A stretch of DNA of 64,000 bases from Actinomadura oligospora ATCC 43269. Lineage in GTDB: Bacteria; Actinomycetota; Actinomycetes; Streptosporangiales; Streptosporangiaceae. The stretch is taken from positions 468,257 to 532,256 of the forward strand of contig NZ_JADG01000007.1 in assembly GCF_000518265.1 (NCBI RefSeq). The letters are read 5' to 3'. The stretch's first letter is position 1; each line of letters opens with the position of its first letter. The notes under the pieces were generated by a model. It did not search any database, was not told the DNA's origin, and worked only from the letters and a program-made list of their open reading frames with translations. Positions 18,313 to 26,613 of this stretch are shown here, piece after piece. A program made the translations under genes and the position numbers.

Positions 18313-19323
18313 TCACGAGAGGTTCTCGTCGCGCTCCGACAGGTGCGGGAGCTTCTCGGCCGGGATGGTCCCCATCCGTCCGGCCTGGAAGTCCTCGAAC
18401 GCCTGGACGATCTCGTCGCGCGTGTTCATCACGAACGGCCCGTAGCGGGCGACCGGCTCGCGCAGCGGCATCCCGCCGAGGATCAGCACCTCCCAGCCGT
18501 TCTTGCCGGCAGTCGGCTGCGACTCGGCCGCGTGCAGCATCAGCCCGTCGGTCTCGCCCTGGTGGTGCGAACCGGCGAACGCCGCGAGCTGGCCCTCGGC
18601 CAGGCCGACCTCCTCGACGCCGACCGTCCCCCGTCCGGACAGGACGTAGGCGATGGCGTTGAAGTCGCGCGGCCACGGCAGCGTGAGGGTCGCGCCGGGC
18701 GCGATGGTCGCGTGCAGGTAGGTGATGGGGGTGTGGGTGACGCCCGGTCCGTCGAACCCGCCGACCTGCCCGGCGATCACGCGCACGAGGGACGAGCCGT
18801 CGTCGGACGACAGCAGCCTGACGTCTCCCGGGTGGATGTCCTGGTAGCGGGGCTTGGTCCACTTCTCCGAACGCGGCAGGTTCACCCAGAGCTGGACGCC
18901 GTGGAACAGGCCGCCCTTGGCGACCAGCTCCGGCGGGGGCTGCTCGATGTGCTGGATGCCCGCGCCCGCGGTCATCCACTGGGTGCCGCCGTCGGCGATC
19001 AGGCCGCCGCCGCCGGTGGTGTCGTGGTGCTGGAAGGCGCCGTCGAGGATGTAGGTGACGGTCTCGAAGCCCCGGTGAGGATGCCAGGGGGTGCCCTTGG
19101 CCTCGCCCGGCGCGTACTCGACCGCGCCCATGTGGTCCAGGAGCAGGAACGGGTCGGCCATGGCCAGGTTCACGGACGGGAACGGGCGGCGGACCTGGAA
19201 GCCCTCGCCCTCCAGGTGCTTCTCGGCGGTGACGACCTTGGCCACGCGCCGCCAGTCGGTGCCCTCCCGGCCCAGGCGCGGGAGGCGGGGCAGGGTCATC
19301 GGGTCGGCCAGCACGGCGGGCAT
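18313..19323 (-). CDS. Pirin family protein (bicupin)
   Basis: A 336-residue pirin. The N-terminal cupin has the metal-binding set HPHRGFETVTYILDG near 82-96 with further His at 98-99 and 124 (HIEQ), and the C-terminal cupin carries LSGRGTVGVEE and the conserved GPFVMNTRDEI tail. Bacterial pirins bind iron and act as quercetin dioxygenases or as redox-linked regulators. The ATG has AGAGGAG upstream. It is divergent from a MarR-type gene, with two TTGAA-TTCAA operators between, so it is almost certainly the regulator's target and probably induced by quinone or oxidative stress. Confidence 0.93.
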   Translation of the reverse strand: MPAVLADPMTLPRLPRLGREGTDWRRVAKVVTAEKHLEGEGFQVRRPFPSVNLAMADPFLLLDHMGAVEYAPGEAKGTPWHPHRGFETVTYILDGAFQHHDTTGGGGLIADGGTQWMTAGAGIQHIEQPPPELVAKGGLFHGVQLWVNLPRSEKWTKPRYQDIHPGDVRLLSSDDGSSLVRVIAGQVGGFDGPGVTHTPITYLHATIAPGATLTLPWPRDFNAIAYVLSGRGTVGVEEVGLAEGQLAAFAGSHHQGETDGLMLHAAESQPTAGKNGWEVLILGGMPLREPVARYGPFVMNTRDEIVQAFEDFQAGRMGTIPAEKLPHLSERDENLS

Positions 19324-19386
19324 GGCGTCTCCTCTCGGTCCGTGGCCCGGGGCCGTCCGCCCGGGGCTCGTGTCATCCGGAACAAG

Positions 19387-19446
19387 GTTGAAGGTTCAAC
19401 TATTCCGGCGGGCTCCACTGTAGGGGAAGTTAGTTGAAGGTTCAAC
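19387..19446. promoter_or_regulatory. Two identical MarR operators between pirin and marR genes
   Basis: The 14-mer GTTGAAGGTTCAAC occurs at 19387-19400 and again at 19433-19446. Each is a palindrome with 6-bp arms and a 2-bp centre, and they are 46 bp apart. The right copy overlaps the -35 position of the MarR gene, whose -10 is TATACT at 19455-19460; the left copy lies in front of the pirin gene. This predicts joint repression of both genes. Confidence 0.8.
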
Positions 19447-19466
19447 CTGGGAGCTATACTCCCCGC

Positions 19467-19925
19467 ATGACTGAACCGCGCTGGCTCGGCGCCGCCCAGC
19501 AACGCGACTGGCGGGCCTTCGTGGACGGCAGCGTCCGCCTCACCGAGATCATGGACCGGGACCTCAAGGCCAAGCACGGCCTGTCGGTCTCGGAGTACGA
19601 GATCCTGGTCCGCCTCTCCGAGTCCCCCGAGCGCAGGCTGCGCATGGCCGAGCTGGCCGAGCACGCCAGCCAGTCCCGCAGCAGGCTGTCCCACACGTGC
19701 TCACGGCTGGAGTCCAAGGGCCTGGTCCGCCGGGACAACTGCCCGAACGACAAGCGCGGCGTGTACGCCTTCCTCACCGACGCGGGCTTCGAGGCGCTCG
19801 ACCGCGCCGCCCGCGACCACGTCGAGACCGTCCGCGACTACTTCGTGGACGTCATCGACCCCGGCGACCTCGAGGCGATCGGACGCGCCTTCACCGCCGT
19901 CCTCAAGCGCATCGACAACGGCTGA
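19467..19925 (+). CDS. MarR family transcriptional regulator
   Basis: A 152-residue winged-helix dimeric regulator with the family's layout: helix 1 dimerisation (residues 10-30), recognition region RMAELAEHASQSRSRLSHTCSRLESKGLV (65-93) and the wing RDNCPNDKRGVYAFLTDAG. One Cys in the recognition helix (C84) and one in the wing (C96) could act as redox switches, but this is only suggested. TATACT ends 6 nt before the ATG, so the mRNA is probably leaderless. Two palindromic operators lie upstream. Confidence 0.92.
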   Translation: MTEPRWLGAAQQRDWRAFVDGSVRLTEIMDRDLKAKHGLSVSEYEILVRLSESPERRLRMAELAEHASQSRSRLSHTCSRLESKGLVRRDNCPNDKRGVYAFLTDAGFEALDRAARDHVETVRDYFVDVIDPGDLEAIGRAFTAVLKRIDNG

Positions 19926-19991
19926 CCAGGCCGGCCGCACGCCTGCGAACCCGGCCGGGTCGGCCGCGCCGGGCGGAACGGGCGGGACGGG

Positions 19992-20384
19992 TCAGAAGTC
20001 GAGGCCGGTCATGAAGCCGACCGAGACCAGGGTGAGGAACGCCCAGCAGATCATCATCCCGAAGCCGAACGGCCGCCCCCGGCCCCCGACCTTCCAGACC
20101 AGCAGCGAGCCGAGCCCGAACGCCACCACGAGCAGCGCGAAGAACTGGGGCAGCGTGCTCGGCCGCCTCGACATCATCATCGGCCCGTACATCATCACGA
20201 GGTCGACGAGCGTGAAGGTCAGCGCGCCCGCCGTCCCGGTCCACAGGTCGCCGCGGGCGGGCAGCCGCGGCGGGCGCTCCCAGCGCAGGCGCGGCTGGTC
20301 GGACGGCGGCGCCTCGACCGTGGACGCCACCGAGAAGATCTCGTCCTCCAGGCTCGGGACCTGATCGTCCCGCGGTTGGGTCAT
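19992..20384 (-). CDS. Small membrane protein, hypothetical
   Basis: A 130-residue protein with an acidic soluble N-terminus of about 45 residues and three hydrophobic segments (about 50-70, 80-97, 105-127), one containing an unusual Met cluster (VMMYGPMMMSRR). No family is recognised. The ATG at 20384 follows GGGGGAG. A longer frame continues upstream but consists of repeats and is not coding. Confidence is in the gene, not in any function. Confidence 0.7.
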   Translation of the reverse strand: MTQPRDDQVPSLEDEIFSVASTVEAPPSDQPRLRWERPPRLPARGDLWTGTAGALTFTLVDLVMMYGPMMMSRRPSTLPQFFALLVVAFGLGSLLVWKVGGRGRPFGFGMMICWAFLTLVSVGFMTGLDF

Positions 20385-20434
20385 CGCTCCCCCTCGGGCC
20401 GGGCGGGGACCCGCGTCCACGGCGTGTCCGCCCC

Positions 20435-20525
20435 GGACCGGTCGTCCCCCGACATGGTTCCGGTCATCCACCGACCCGGTTCCGGTTGTCCGCCGGCCTG
20501 TATTCCGGTCGTCCGTCGGCCGCCC
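20435..20525. repeat. Degenerate 22-23-bp tandem repeat
   Basis: Four units start near 20435, 20458, 20480 and 20503, each built on TTCCGGTCGTCCRYCG. They lie in the divergent gap between the small membrane protein and the M15 peptidase genes. Confidence 0.55.
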
Positions 20526-20603
20526 GTAAGGGCACGCCCTTCTTCGCACGGTAGCGAATCCAAGGTCCCACGCGAAGGCCGTCGACCGTGTCATCCTGCT
20601 GGA

Positions 20604-21461
20604 ATGCCGTTGCACCGGACTCCCAGCTCCCGGATCCGTGCCGTCCGCACCGACGCCGCCGGACCGTCCCGCCGCTCGTACGCGCGCGTCCCCGTGCCTG
20701 CCGGGACGACCCGCCGGGCGGTCACGTTCGCCGCCGCGGTCGCGCTCACGTCGGCCGCCGCGACCGGATGCGGACACGGGGAATCGAAGGGCCCTTCGAG
20801 CGCGTCGCCCGCCACGCCGCCCGTCGCGACGGGCACGCCGACCGGGACCGTCGGCACCGCGACCGCCACGGCGTCGCCGACGCAGGACCTCAACCGCTTC
20901 CACGCCCAGATCAACAAGGTGAGGACGAGGGACCTGCCGAAGTCGTGGCACGCGGGCTGCCCGGTCGCGCCGTCCGGGCTCCGGATGATCGTCATGAACT
21001 ACTGGGGGATGGACAAGCGCCCCCACGCGGACGGGAGGCTCGTCGTCAACGCCGCCGCCGCGAACAAGCTGGCGGGCGTGTTCCGCAAACTGTTCGAGAA
21101 CAGGTACCCGATCCACAAGATGGTGCCGGTGGACGCCTACAAGGGCAGCGACTTCGACTCCATCGAGGACGACAACACCTCGGCGTTCAACTGCCGCAAC
21201 GCGACCGGGTCCGGCAGCTGGTCGCAGCACGCCTACGGGCTCGCGGTCGACATCAATCCGTGCGAGAACCCGTACGTCACGGCGTCCGGGCACATCGAAC
21301 ACCCGCGCTGCGTGAAGTTCGGCGACCGTTCGCGACGCGACCCGGGGCTGATCCACCCGGGGGACTCGACGGTCAAGGCGTTCGCCTCGATCGACTGGGG
21401 CTGGGGCGGTTCGTGGGTCGGCACCCGCGACTACCAGCACTTCTCCAGCAACGGCCGCTGA
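20604..21461 (+). CDS. M15-family D,D-peptidase-like lipoprotein
   Basis: A 285-residue secreted protein that probably trims peptidoglycan stem peptides. A positively charged N-terminus (TTRR) and hydrophobic core lead to an ATGC lipobox with Cys56, so it should be anchored outside the membrane. A Thr/Pro-rich spacer runs to about residue 95. The catalytic domain keeps the M15 zinc motif SQHAYGLAVDI near 212 and the final DYQHF near 275. The start at 20604 gives a long n-region; a GTG at about 20695 would give a more typical one but lacks a ribosome site. Confidence 0.83.
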   Translation: MPLHRTPSSRIRAVRTDAAGPSRRSYARVPVPAGTTRRAVTFAAAVALTSAAATGCGHGESKGPSSASPATPPVATGTPTGTVGTATATASPTQDLNRFHAQINKVRTRDLPKSWHAGCPVAPSGLRMIVMNYWGMDKRPHADGRLVVNAAAANKLAGVFRKLFENRYPIHKMVPVDAYKGSDFDSIEDDNTSAFNCRNATGSGSWSQHAYGLAVDINPCENPYVTASGHIEHPRCVKFGDRSRRDPGLIHPGDSTVKAFASIDWGWGGSWVGTRDYQHFSSNGR

Positions 21462-21569
21462 CGGGCCGCCGGGAGCGGCAGCGCCGGCGCCGGGAGGGGC
21501 AGCGCCGCCGCCGGGCGAACGGGGAGCCGGGCGGACGGGCGCTTCGGCCTTTCTCCTCGGGGCGTCGCG

Positions 21570-21752
21570 CTACATCATCGTGACGAGCGCGACCGCCAGG
21601 ACGGCGACGACGACCACCACGGCGACGATCCCGACGATGAGTCCGACGTTGCCGCCGGACACCTTCGACTCGGGCTGCTGCTGAGCCTGCGCCACGAAGT
21701 TCTCGAACTGGTGCGTCGTTCCGGCCGGGTCATTCGGCATCTGCTGAGACAT
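21570..21752 (-). CDS. Small single-pass membrane protein
   Basis: A 60-residue protein with a Gln-rich soluble N-terminus (FENFVAQAQQQPES) and one C-terminal hydrophobic helix made almost only of Val, Ile, Ala and Gly (residues 36-58). It is a tail-anchored small membrane protein of unknown role. Coding bias is strong. It ends just beyond the M15 gene and lies 33 bp downstream of the AlaX gene on the same strand, so they may be co-transcribed. Confidence 0.72.
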   Translation of the reverse strand: MSQQMPNDPAGTTHQFENFVAQAQQQPESKVSGGNVGLIVGIVAVVVVVAVLAVALVTMM

Positions 21753-21785
21753 GCGGTGAAGGGTAACGGAAGCCTTCTGGCCGTT

Positions 21786-22655
21786 TCATGCCGTTTCGAC
21801 TCTTGTCTCGACGACCAGTTCGTCCCCGGATTCGGCGAGTTCGAGCCGGACGCTCGCGGTCGCGAGCTCGCCGGTGCGCCGCAGATGGGTGCCGCCGCAG
21901 GGCAGGGACGCGGTCCCCTCCGGCAGGTCACAGCGCCAGACGCGGCGCGCGGCGAGCTCCGGCGACGGCACCTCGATCCGGACCGGCGCGTCCGCCTCGA
22001 TCCATCCCGCGAGCCGCGCGTTCACCGACGCGGCGATTCCGTCGAGATCGTCGCGGAGGCCGTCCGCGGTGAAGCCCTTCTTCCGGAGCGACCTCCCCAT
22101 CCGGTAGGTGTCGACGCTGCCGTCCGGGACGATCCGGGACGCGGTGATCGCGAGCTGGTCGAAGTCGGGACGGCCGAGGCCGTCGGTGCGCGGGGCGTCC
22201 TTGCGCCACCGCTCCGCGAGCGCCTCGTTCAGCGCGAGCGCCATCAGGTGGCAGGCGGTGTGCCCGGCCGACAGCGCCCGCCGCCGCACCGGCTCGACGT
22301 CCAGCTCGACCAGCTCGTCCTCCGGGACGCGGCGCTCCAGGACGTGGACGACCAGCCAGGCCCAGTCCGGGTCGCCGCGCCGGACCGGGATGTCCTCCCC
22401 GGTCAGCAGCGCTCCGCCCGCGATCGGCACCGCGCCGGTCACGCAGTCGGCGACCCGCAGCTCCAGCTCGTCCCAGCGCAGCACGCCGGTGTCTCCGGGC
22501 TGGTCGGGCCAGGTGGTGTCGAGCGGATGGAACGGCGTCTCCGCCACGATCACGCCGTAGCCGCCGTCCACGTGCGCGGCCGCGACCACCCGCGACCGGC
22601 CGCTGACCTCGCCCTCCGGGAAGGTCACCGCGGTCGACTCCTTGATGTCCCCCAT
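21786..22655 (-). CDS. AlaX-type tRNA-editing hydrolase
   Basis: A 289-residue free-standing homologue of the AlaRS editing domain, which removes Ser or Gly wrongly attached to tRNA-Ala. The four zinc ligands are in place: H132 and H136 (SAGHTACHLMAL) and C253 and H257 (LPCGGTHL). An N-terminal beta-barrel precedes the catalytic domain. A TAGCTT -10 box ends 6 nt before the ATG, indicating a leaderless message. A tRNA-Ser gene lies immediately upstream on the opposite strand, an apt but probably chance neighbour. Confidence 0.9.
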   Translation of the reverse strand: MGDIKESTAVTFPEGEVSGRSRVVAAAHVDGGYGVIVAETPFHPLDTTWPDQPGDTGVLRWDELELRVADCVTGAVPIAGGALLTGEDIPVRRGDPDWAWLVVHVLERRVPEDELVELDVEPVRRRALSAGHTACHLMALALNEALAERWRKDAPRTDGLGRPDFDQLAITASRIVPDGSVDTYRMGRSLRKKGFTADGLRDDLDGIAASVNARLAGWIEADAPVRIEVPSPELAARRVWRCDLPEGTASLPCGGTHLRRTGELATASVRLELAESGDELVVETRVETA

Positions 22656-22730
22656 CTTGCGAAGCTACCAACCGCCCTCGTCCGTCCCGGACGTCGCCCT
22701 CGTCTCGCACGCTAAGGTTGGGAATGCCCA

Positions 22731-22820
22731 GGAGGCTTCGCCTAGTGGACGAGGGCAACGGTCTTGAAAACCGTCGAGCCGGCACTCCCGGTTCCGTGGG
22801 TTCGAATCCCACAGCCTCCG
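22731..22820 (+). tRNA. tRNA-Ser, anticodon TGA
   Basis: A 90-nt type II tRNA. The acceptor arms GGAGGCT and AGCCTCC pair perfectly with discriminator G. The anticodon stem ACGGT/ACCGT encloses loop CTTGAAA with TGA at the centre. A long variable arm follows, and the T-arm GTGGG-TTCGAAT-CCCAC is canonical. CCA is not encoded. Confidence 0.97.
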
Positions 22821-22923
22821 CGTGCAGAACCCCCGAGAAAACCGGGGGTTCTTCTCTTTTCCCCGGACGACCCTTTGCCGCGCGTTGGCGGGCCGCTTGT
22901 GCCGCATCCGGAATCATCGAACG

Positions 22924-23622
22924 GTGCCGAAGGCGAGCGAGGGCGGTTCCGGGGAGGGGACGTCCGGTAAGGACGGATCCGGCAAGGGCGGGTCCGGGGC
23001 CAACGTGCTGGCGCTCGGCGGGTTGCTGTTCCTGCTGCTACGGCTGCTCGCGGTCGCCCACTACGACTGGCACGTCGCGTTCGCGCTCGCCGACACCGTC
23101 AACTTCGACGACGTGATCGGCGTCGTCGTCGGCACGTTCCTCGGCGCGGGCGGCCTCGCCGCGATCATCCTGGCGCTCGTCCTGCCGGTCGCGGTCGTGC
23201 ACCATTTCCGGCGGCTGCGCGAGCGGGACTGGAAGCCGCACCACCTCGTCATGCTGGCCGTCCTGATCGGCGTGTTCGTCGCCGCCGTGATCACCCTGCG
23301 GGACTGGGTGACGCTGCTGGTCGTCCTGGCGATCAGCACGCTCTTCCTGGTCGTCCTGCTGCGTCAGGGCCCGGCGCGTCCGTGGCTGGAGAAGGCGTCC
23401 GCGCACCTCGGGGTCACGGTGTGGCTCGGGCTGTTCGCGCTGGCCGGGCTCACCGACACGGTCTGGGTGCCGGAACAGCGCCTCACCCTGAAGGACGGCG
23501 CGACCCTCGACGGCTACGTCATGGACGTGCACAGCCCGTACACCCAGGTGCTCACCGCACGCGGACGCGAGATCCGCATCCTGATGAGCCAGGACGTGGT
23601 GGCGCGCTCCGAGGAGTCCTAG
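22924..23622 (+). CDS. Membrane protein, hypothetical
   Basis: A 232-residue protein with a Gly/Ser/Lys-rich N-terminus (residues 4-24) and five or six hydrophobic helices (about 28-45, 60-88, 105-122, 125-142, 160-175), followed by a soluble beta-type tail (TLKDGATLDGYVMDVHSPY). No family is recognised. The GTG at 22924 is chosen because codon bias begins there; there is no good ribosome site. Its stop shares the bases CTAG with the stop of the convergent cupin-like gene. Confidence 0.7.
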   Translation: MPKASEGGSGEGTSGKDGSGKGGSGANVLALGGLLFLLLRLLAVAHYDWHVAFALADTVNFDDVIGVVVGTFLGAGGLAAIILALVLPVAVVHHFRRLRERDWKPHHLVMLAVLIGVFVAAVITLRDWVTLLVVLAISTLFLVVLLRQGPARPWLEKASAHLGVTVWLGLFALAGLTDTVWVPEQRLTLKDGATLDGYVMDVHSPYTQVLTARGREIRILMSQDVVARSEES

Positions 23623-24023
23623 CTCCGCGGGACGGCGAAGCCGGGGATCGACGGCCACCGGACGGTCAGCACGGTCGACGCCTCCTCGGCCTCCCAGGAG
23701 TGGTCGACCTTGTCCCAGACGACGTAGTCGCCCTGCTCGGCGAGGACCACGTCCCGCCCGGGGAACTCCAGCCGGAACCGGCCGCTGACCAGCACCAGCA
23801 ACGCCGTCCGCTCGTCCCCGGTGGCCCACTGCGCGCGCCGCTCACCGGCCGGGTGCACGCCCCACTTGATCTCGACGGCCTCGCTGTGCCGGATGTCGCC
23901 CTCGGGCTTGAAGTGCCCGAGCAGCCAGCCCCGGTCGCCCGCCGCGTCCACGGGCGCCCGCCCCACGTAGATCCCGTCCTCCGAAGTCCCCACGACCAGC
24001 GACCCTAGCGCCCGCCCCGGCAC
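23619..24023 (-). CDS. Cupin-fold protein, hypothetical
   Basis: A 134-residue protein that reads as a single cupin-like beta-barrel: VEIKWGVHPAGE near 51, LLVLVSGRFRLEFPG near 75 and GDYVVWDKVDHSWEAEE near 98, placing one His and acidic residues where a metal could bind. The actual ligand is unknown. Its GTG start is one base after the stop of the EspI-like ATPase gene, so the two are an operon and this protein may act with that ATPase. Confidence 0.7.
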   Translation of the reverse strand: MPGRALGSLVVGTSEDGIYVGRAPVDAAGDRGWLLGHFKPEGDIRHSEAVEIKWGVHPAGERRAQWATGDERTALLVLVSGRFRLEFPGRDVVLAEQGDYVVWDKVDHSWEAEEASTVLTVRWPSIPGFAVPRS

Positions 24024-24024
24024 G

Positions 24025-26442
24025 TCAGGTGGCGTTGGGGCGCTGCCAGGCGAAGCCGTCGCCGACCACGGCCGCGAGGTGCAGGTACGCCTCGCGCGTG
24101 GCGGGGGCGAGCGCCTCGAGCTCGAGCTCCGCGCCCTCCTCCAGGTGGTCGTCGTACGGGATGCGGACGACCGCGCGGCACCGCGACTCGAAGTGCGCCT
24201 GGAGCTTGTCCAGGTCGACCTGGCTGCGGGTGCGGTTGCGGACCATCGACAGCACCACCACGCCGTTGCGGACCAGGTGGCCGTGGTCGTGCGCCTCCAG
24301 CCAGTCGAGGGTGGCGCTCGCCGAACGCGCGCCGTCCACCGACGGCGAGCTCACCAGGACGAGCTGGTCGGCGAGCGCGAGCACGCCCGCCATCGCGCTG
24401 TGCAGCAGGCCGGTGCCGCAGTCGGTGATGCAGACCGAGTAGTACTGCTCCAGGACGACCGCGACGGCCGAGTAGTCCTCGGCGCTGAACGCCTCGCTGA
24501 CCGCCGGGTCGCGGTCGGAGGCGAGGATCTCCAGCCGCGCCTCGTTCTGCGAGGTGAACGCGCGGACGTCGGCGTAGCGGTGCACCCGGTCACGGTTGTT
24601 CAGCAGGTCGCGGACCGTCGCGGCGGTCTCCAGCCGGACCTTGTCGCTCAGCGTTCCGCGGTCCGGGTTCGCGTCCACCGCGATGACCCGGTCGCCGCGC
24701 AGCGACGACAGCATGGAGCCGAGCCCGGTCGTGGTGGTCGTCTTGCCGACGCCGCCCTTCAGCGACATCACCGCGACCCGGTGGTGCCCGCCCGCGACCA
24801 TCGTCCGGGCGCGCGCGACCAGGTCCTTGCGGCGCAGTTCGGCCGACGACTCACCTGGGTGGACGCTGCCCGCGGTCGCCTTGTACACCGCGCGCCGCCA
24901 CCCGCCGGACGGCGCGATCTTGCGCTCGCCCAGCAGGTTCTCCGAGCTCAGGCTCTCGGGGGCCTGCGGCTGCTGGGGCTGCGGCGGATACCCCGGCTGG
25001 CCGGGCTGCGGCGCGTATCCGGGACCGGCGGGCATCCCCTGCCCTCCGGGCGGCGGGACGACCATGCCGGGATGCGCACCTTGCGCGTCCGCGGGCGGAA
25101 TCGGAATCCCCTGCGGGCCCATGCCAGGCGGGAACCCCGCGCCACCAGGACCGAACCCGCCGTCGGGTGCGGGTGCGCCGGGCGCGAACCCGCCGTCCGG
25201 CCCAGGCACGAATCCGCCCTCAGGACCAGGCACGAAGCCGCCGTCGGGGCCGGGGCCGGGGCCGAAGCCGCCCTCCGGCCCGGGCATGCCAGGACCACCA
25301 GGCACGTACCCGCCATCGGGGGCAGGGCCGAAGCCGCCCTCCGGGCCGGGCGTACCAAGACCACCAGGCGCGTACCCGCCGTCCGGGACGGGCGCGAAAC
25401 CGCCCTCCGGGCCGGGAACGCCGGGCGCGTACGGGCCGTCAGCGCCGGGACCACCAGGGGCGAACCCGCCGTCGGGGGCGGGAATGCCAGGGCCGCCGGG
25501 CACGTAGCCGCCGTCAGGACCGGGGACGCCAGGCGCGAATCCGCCTTCTGGGCCGGGGCCGAAGCCACCTTCCGGCCCGGGTGTACCTGGAGCTCCGGGC
25601 GCGAAGCCTTCAGGGCCGGTGCCGGGGGCGAGGGCGCCCGGCGGGGGGACGGGCTGGCCGTCCGGGACGAAGCCGGGGCCGCCGGGGAACGGGGGCTGGA
25701 CGTCGGCGCTGGTCGCGCGGTCGCCGGAGGGCGGCTGCTCGCCGAGCGCGCCCGGATAGACCCCGGGCTCGCCGAACTGGTCGGGGCCGGGAGGCGGCGG
25801 GACGGGTCCGGCGTTGCCGGGCGGGTACGGCGCGTCCATCGGGGGCGGGCCCCAGGTCGCACCGGCGGGGTCGCCCGCAGGGTAGGGCGGCGGCGGGACG
25901 GCCGGGACGCCGAACGGCGGCGGGGCCTGTCCGCCCGGTCCGGGAACGCCGGGGCCGGGCGCGCCAGGGAAGCCGGGACCGGAGGCGTTGGGGCCGGGCG
26001 CGCCGGGGTACGGCGCGGGCGGGACGGGCCCGGACTCGAAAGGCTGGGGGCCGCCTGCGAACGGCGGCGGGGTGGCCGCGTAGGGCGGAGGCGAAGGCAG
26101 GTCGCCATAGGCCCCGGCCGGGGGCGGCGTCAGCCAGGGGTTCGCGTCGTCCGGCCCGGACGGCTGCGGACCCCCGATCGGCCCCGGCGCGGGACCGATC
26201 GGCCCGGGAGCAGCGCCGATGGGCCCGGGAGCAGCGCCGATGGGCCCGGGAGCGGGCGGCTCGAGGATCGTGGCGTCGCCCTCGGCCTCCTTCGCCTCAC
26301 CGGACTCGTCGGAGCCGGACGAGGAGGCGGTCTCGGGGGCGGACGCGGGCGGACGGTCCCCGTCGGCGGGTTCGCCGCTCATCGCGTCCAGGGAGGCGAG
26401 ACGCTCCTCCAGCGAGGGACCGTCATGATCGTTCCGTGCCAC
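24025..26442 (-). CDS. MinD/ParA-type ATPase with long Pro/Gly repeat N-terminus (EspI/Rv3876-like)
   Basis: An 805-residue protein. The C-terminal 250 residues are a deviant-Walker ATPase of the ParA/MinD class (MKGGVGKTTTTTG near 558, VDANPDRGTL near 590, ITDCGTG near 660), closest in spelling to the type VII secretion-associated EspI/Rv3876 group. Residues about 70-530 are disordered Pro/Gly/Asp sequence, including runs of P-(D/E)-GG-(F/Y)-x-PG that look collagen-like. No ESX genes lie in this window, so the secretion link is by family only. The GTG at 26442 is chosen because GAGGGGAG lies 5 bp upstream; a start at 26499 is possible. It is followed one base later by the cupin-like gene. 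Confidence 0.85.
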   Translation of the reverse strand: MARNDHDGPSLEERLASLDAMSGEPADGDRPPASAPETASSSGSDESGEAKEAEGDATILEPPAPGPIGAAPGPIGAAPGPIGPAPGPIGGPQPSGPDDANPWLTPPPAGAYGDLPSPPPYAATPPPFAGGPQPFESGPVPPAPYPGAPGPNASGPGFPGAPGPGVPGPGGQAPPPFGVPAVPPPPYPAGDPAGATWGPPPMDAPYPPGNAGPVPPPPGPDQFGEPGVYPGALGEQPPSGDRATSADVQPPFPGGPGFVPDGQPVPPPGALAPGTGPEGFAPGAPGTPGPEGGFGPGPEGGFAPGVPGPDGGYVPGGPGIPAPDGGFAPGGPGADGPYAPGVPGPEGGFAPVPDGGYAPGGLGTPGPEGGFGPAPDGGYVPGGPGMPGPEGGFGPGPGPDGGFVPGPEGGFVPGPDGGFAPGAPAPDGGFGPGGAGFPPGMGPQGIPIPPADAQGAHPGMVVPPPGGQGMPAGPGYAPQPGQPGYPPQPQQPQAPESLSSENLLGERKIAPSGGWRRAVYKATAGSVHPGESSAELRRKDLVARARTMVAGGHHRVAVMSLKGGVGKTTTTTGLGSMLSSLRGDRVIAVDANPDRGTLSDKVRLETAATVRDLLNNRDRVHRYADVRAFTSQNEARLEILASDRDPAVSEAFSAEDYSAVAVVLEQYYSVCITDCGTGLLHSAMAGVLALADQLVLVSSPSVDGARSASATLDWLEAHDHGHLVRNGVVVLSMVRNRTRSQVDLDKLQAHFESRCRAVVRIPYDDHLEEGAELELEALAPATREAYLHLAAVVGDGFAWQRPNAT
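25140..25640 (-). repeat. Collagen-like coding repeats inside the EspI-like gene
   Basis: The stretch encodes at least a dozen imperfect units of the type GP-(D/E)GG-(F/Y)-x-PG. A second short array near 26195-26260 encodes four GPIG(A/P)AP units with a 21-bp period. Such arrays are prone to length change. Confidence 0.7.
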
Positions 26443-26613
26443 CGTCACTCCCCTCGGCGCTGCCATTAAACGATCTTTTACCGACATGGACGACGGCAAC
26501 GACCATGAGCAGGATACCGACGCTTCTTACCGCATATCACGGCCGTTGCACGCCTTTTCCGGATGGGCGGGCGCCGCGTTCCGGCCCGTTCCCCGCCCGG
26601 TAGCGTGAACTTC

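Noticed and set aside
20385..21440. 482-codon leftward frame over the M15 peptidase gene
   Set aside because: Only its last 130 codons (19992-20384) have a ribosome site and hydrophobic pattern; the rest is antisense to the peptidase.
22731..22820. Attachment site or integrated element at tRNA-Ser
   Set aside because: No integrase gene and no repeat of the tRNA 3' end is visible in the following sequence.
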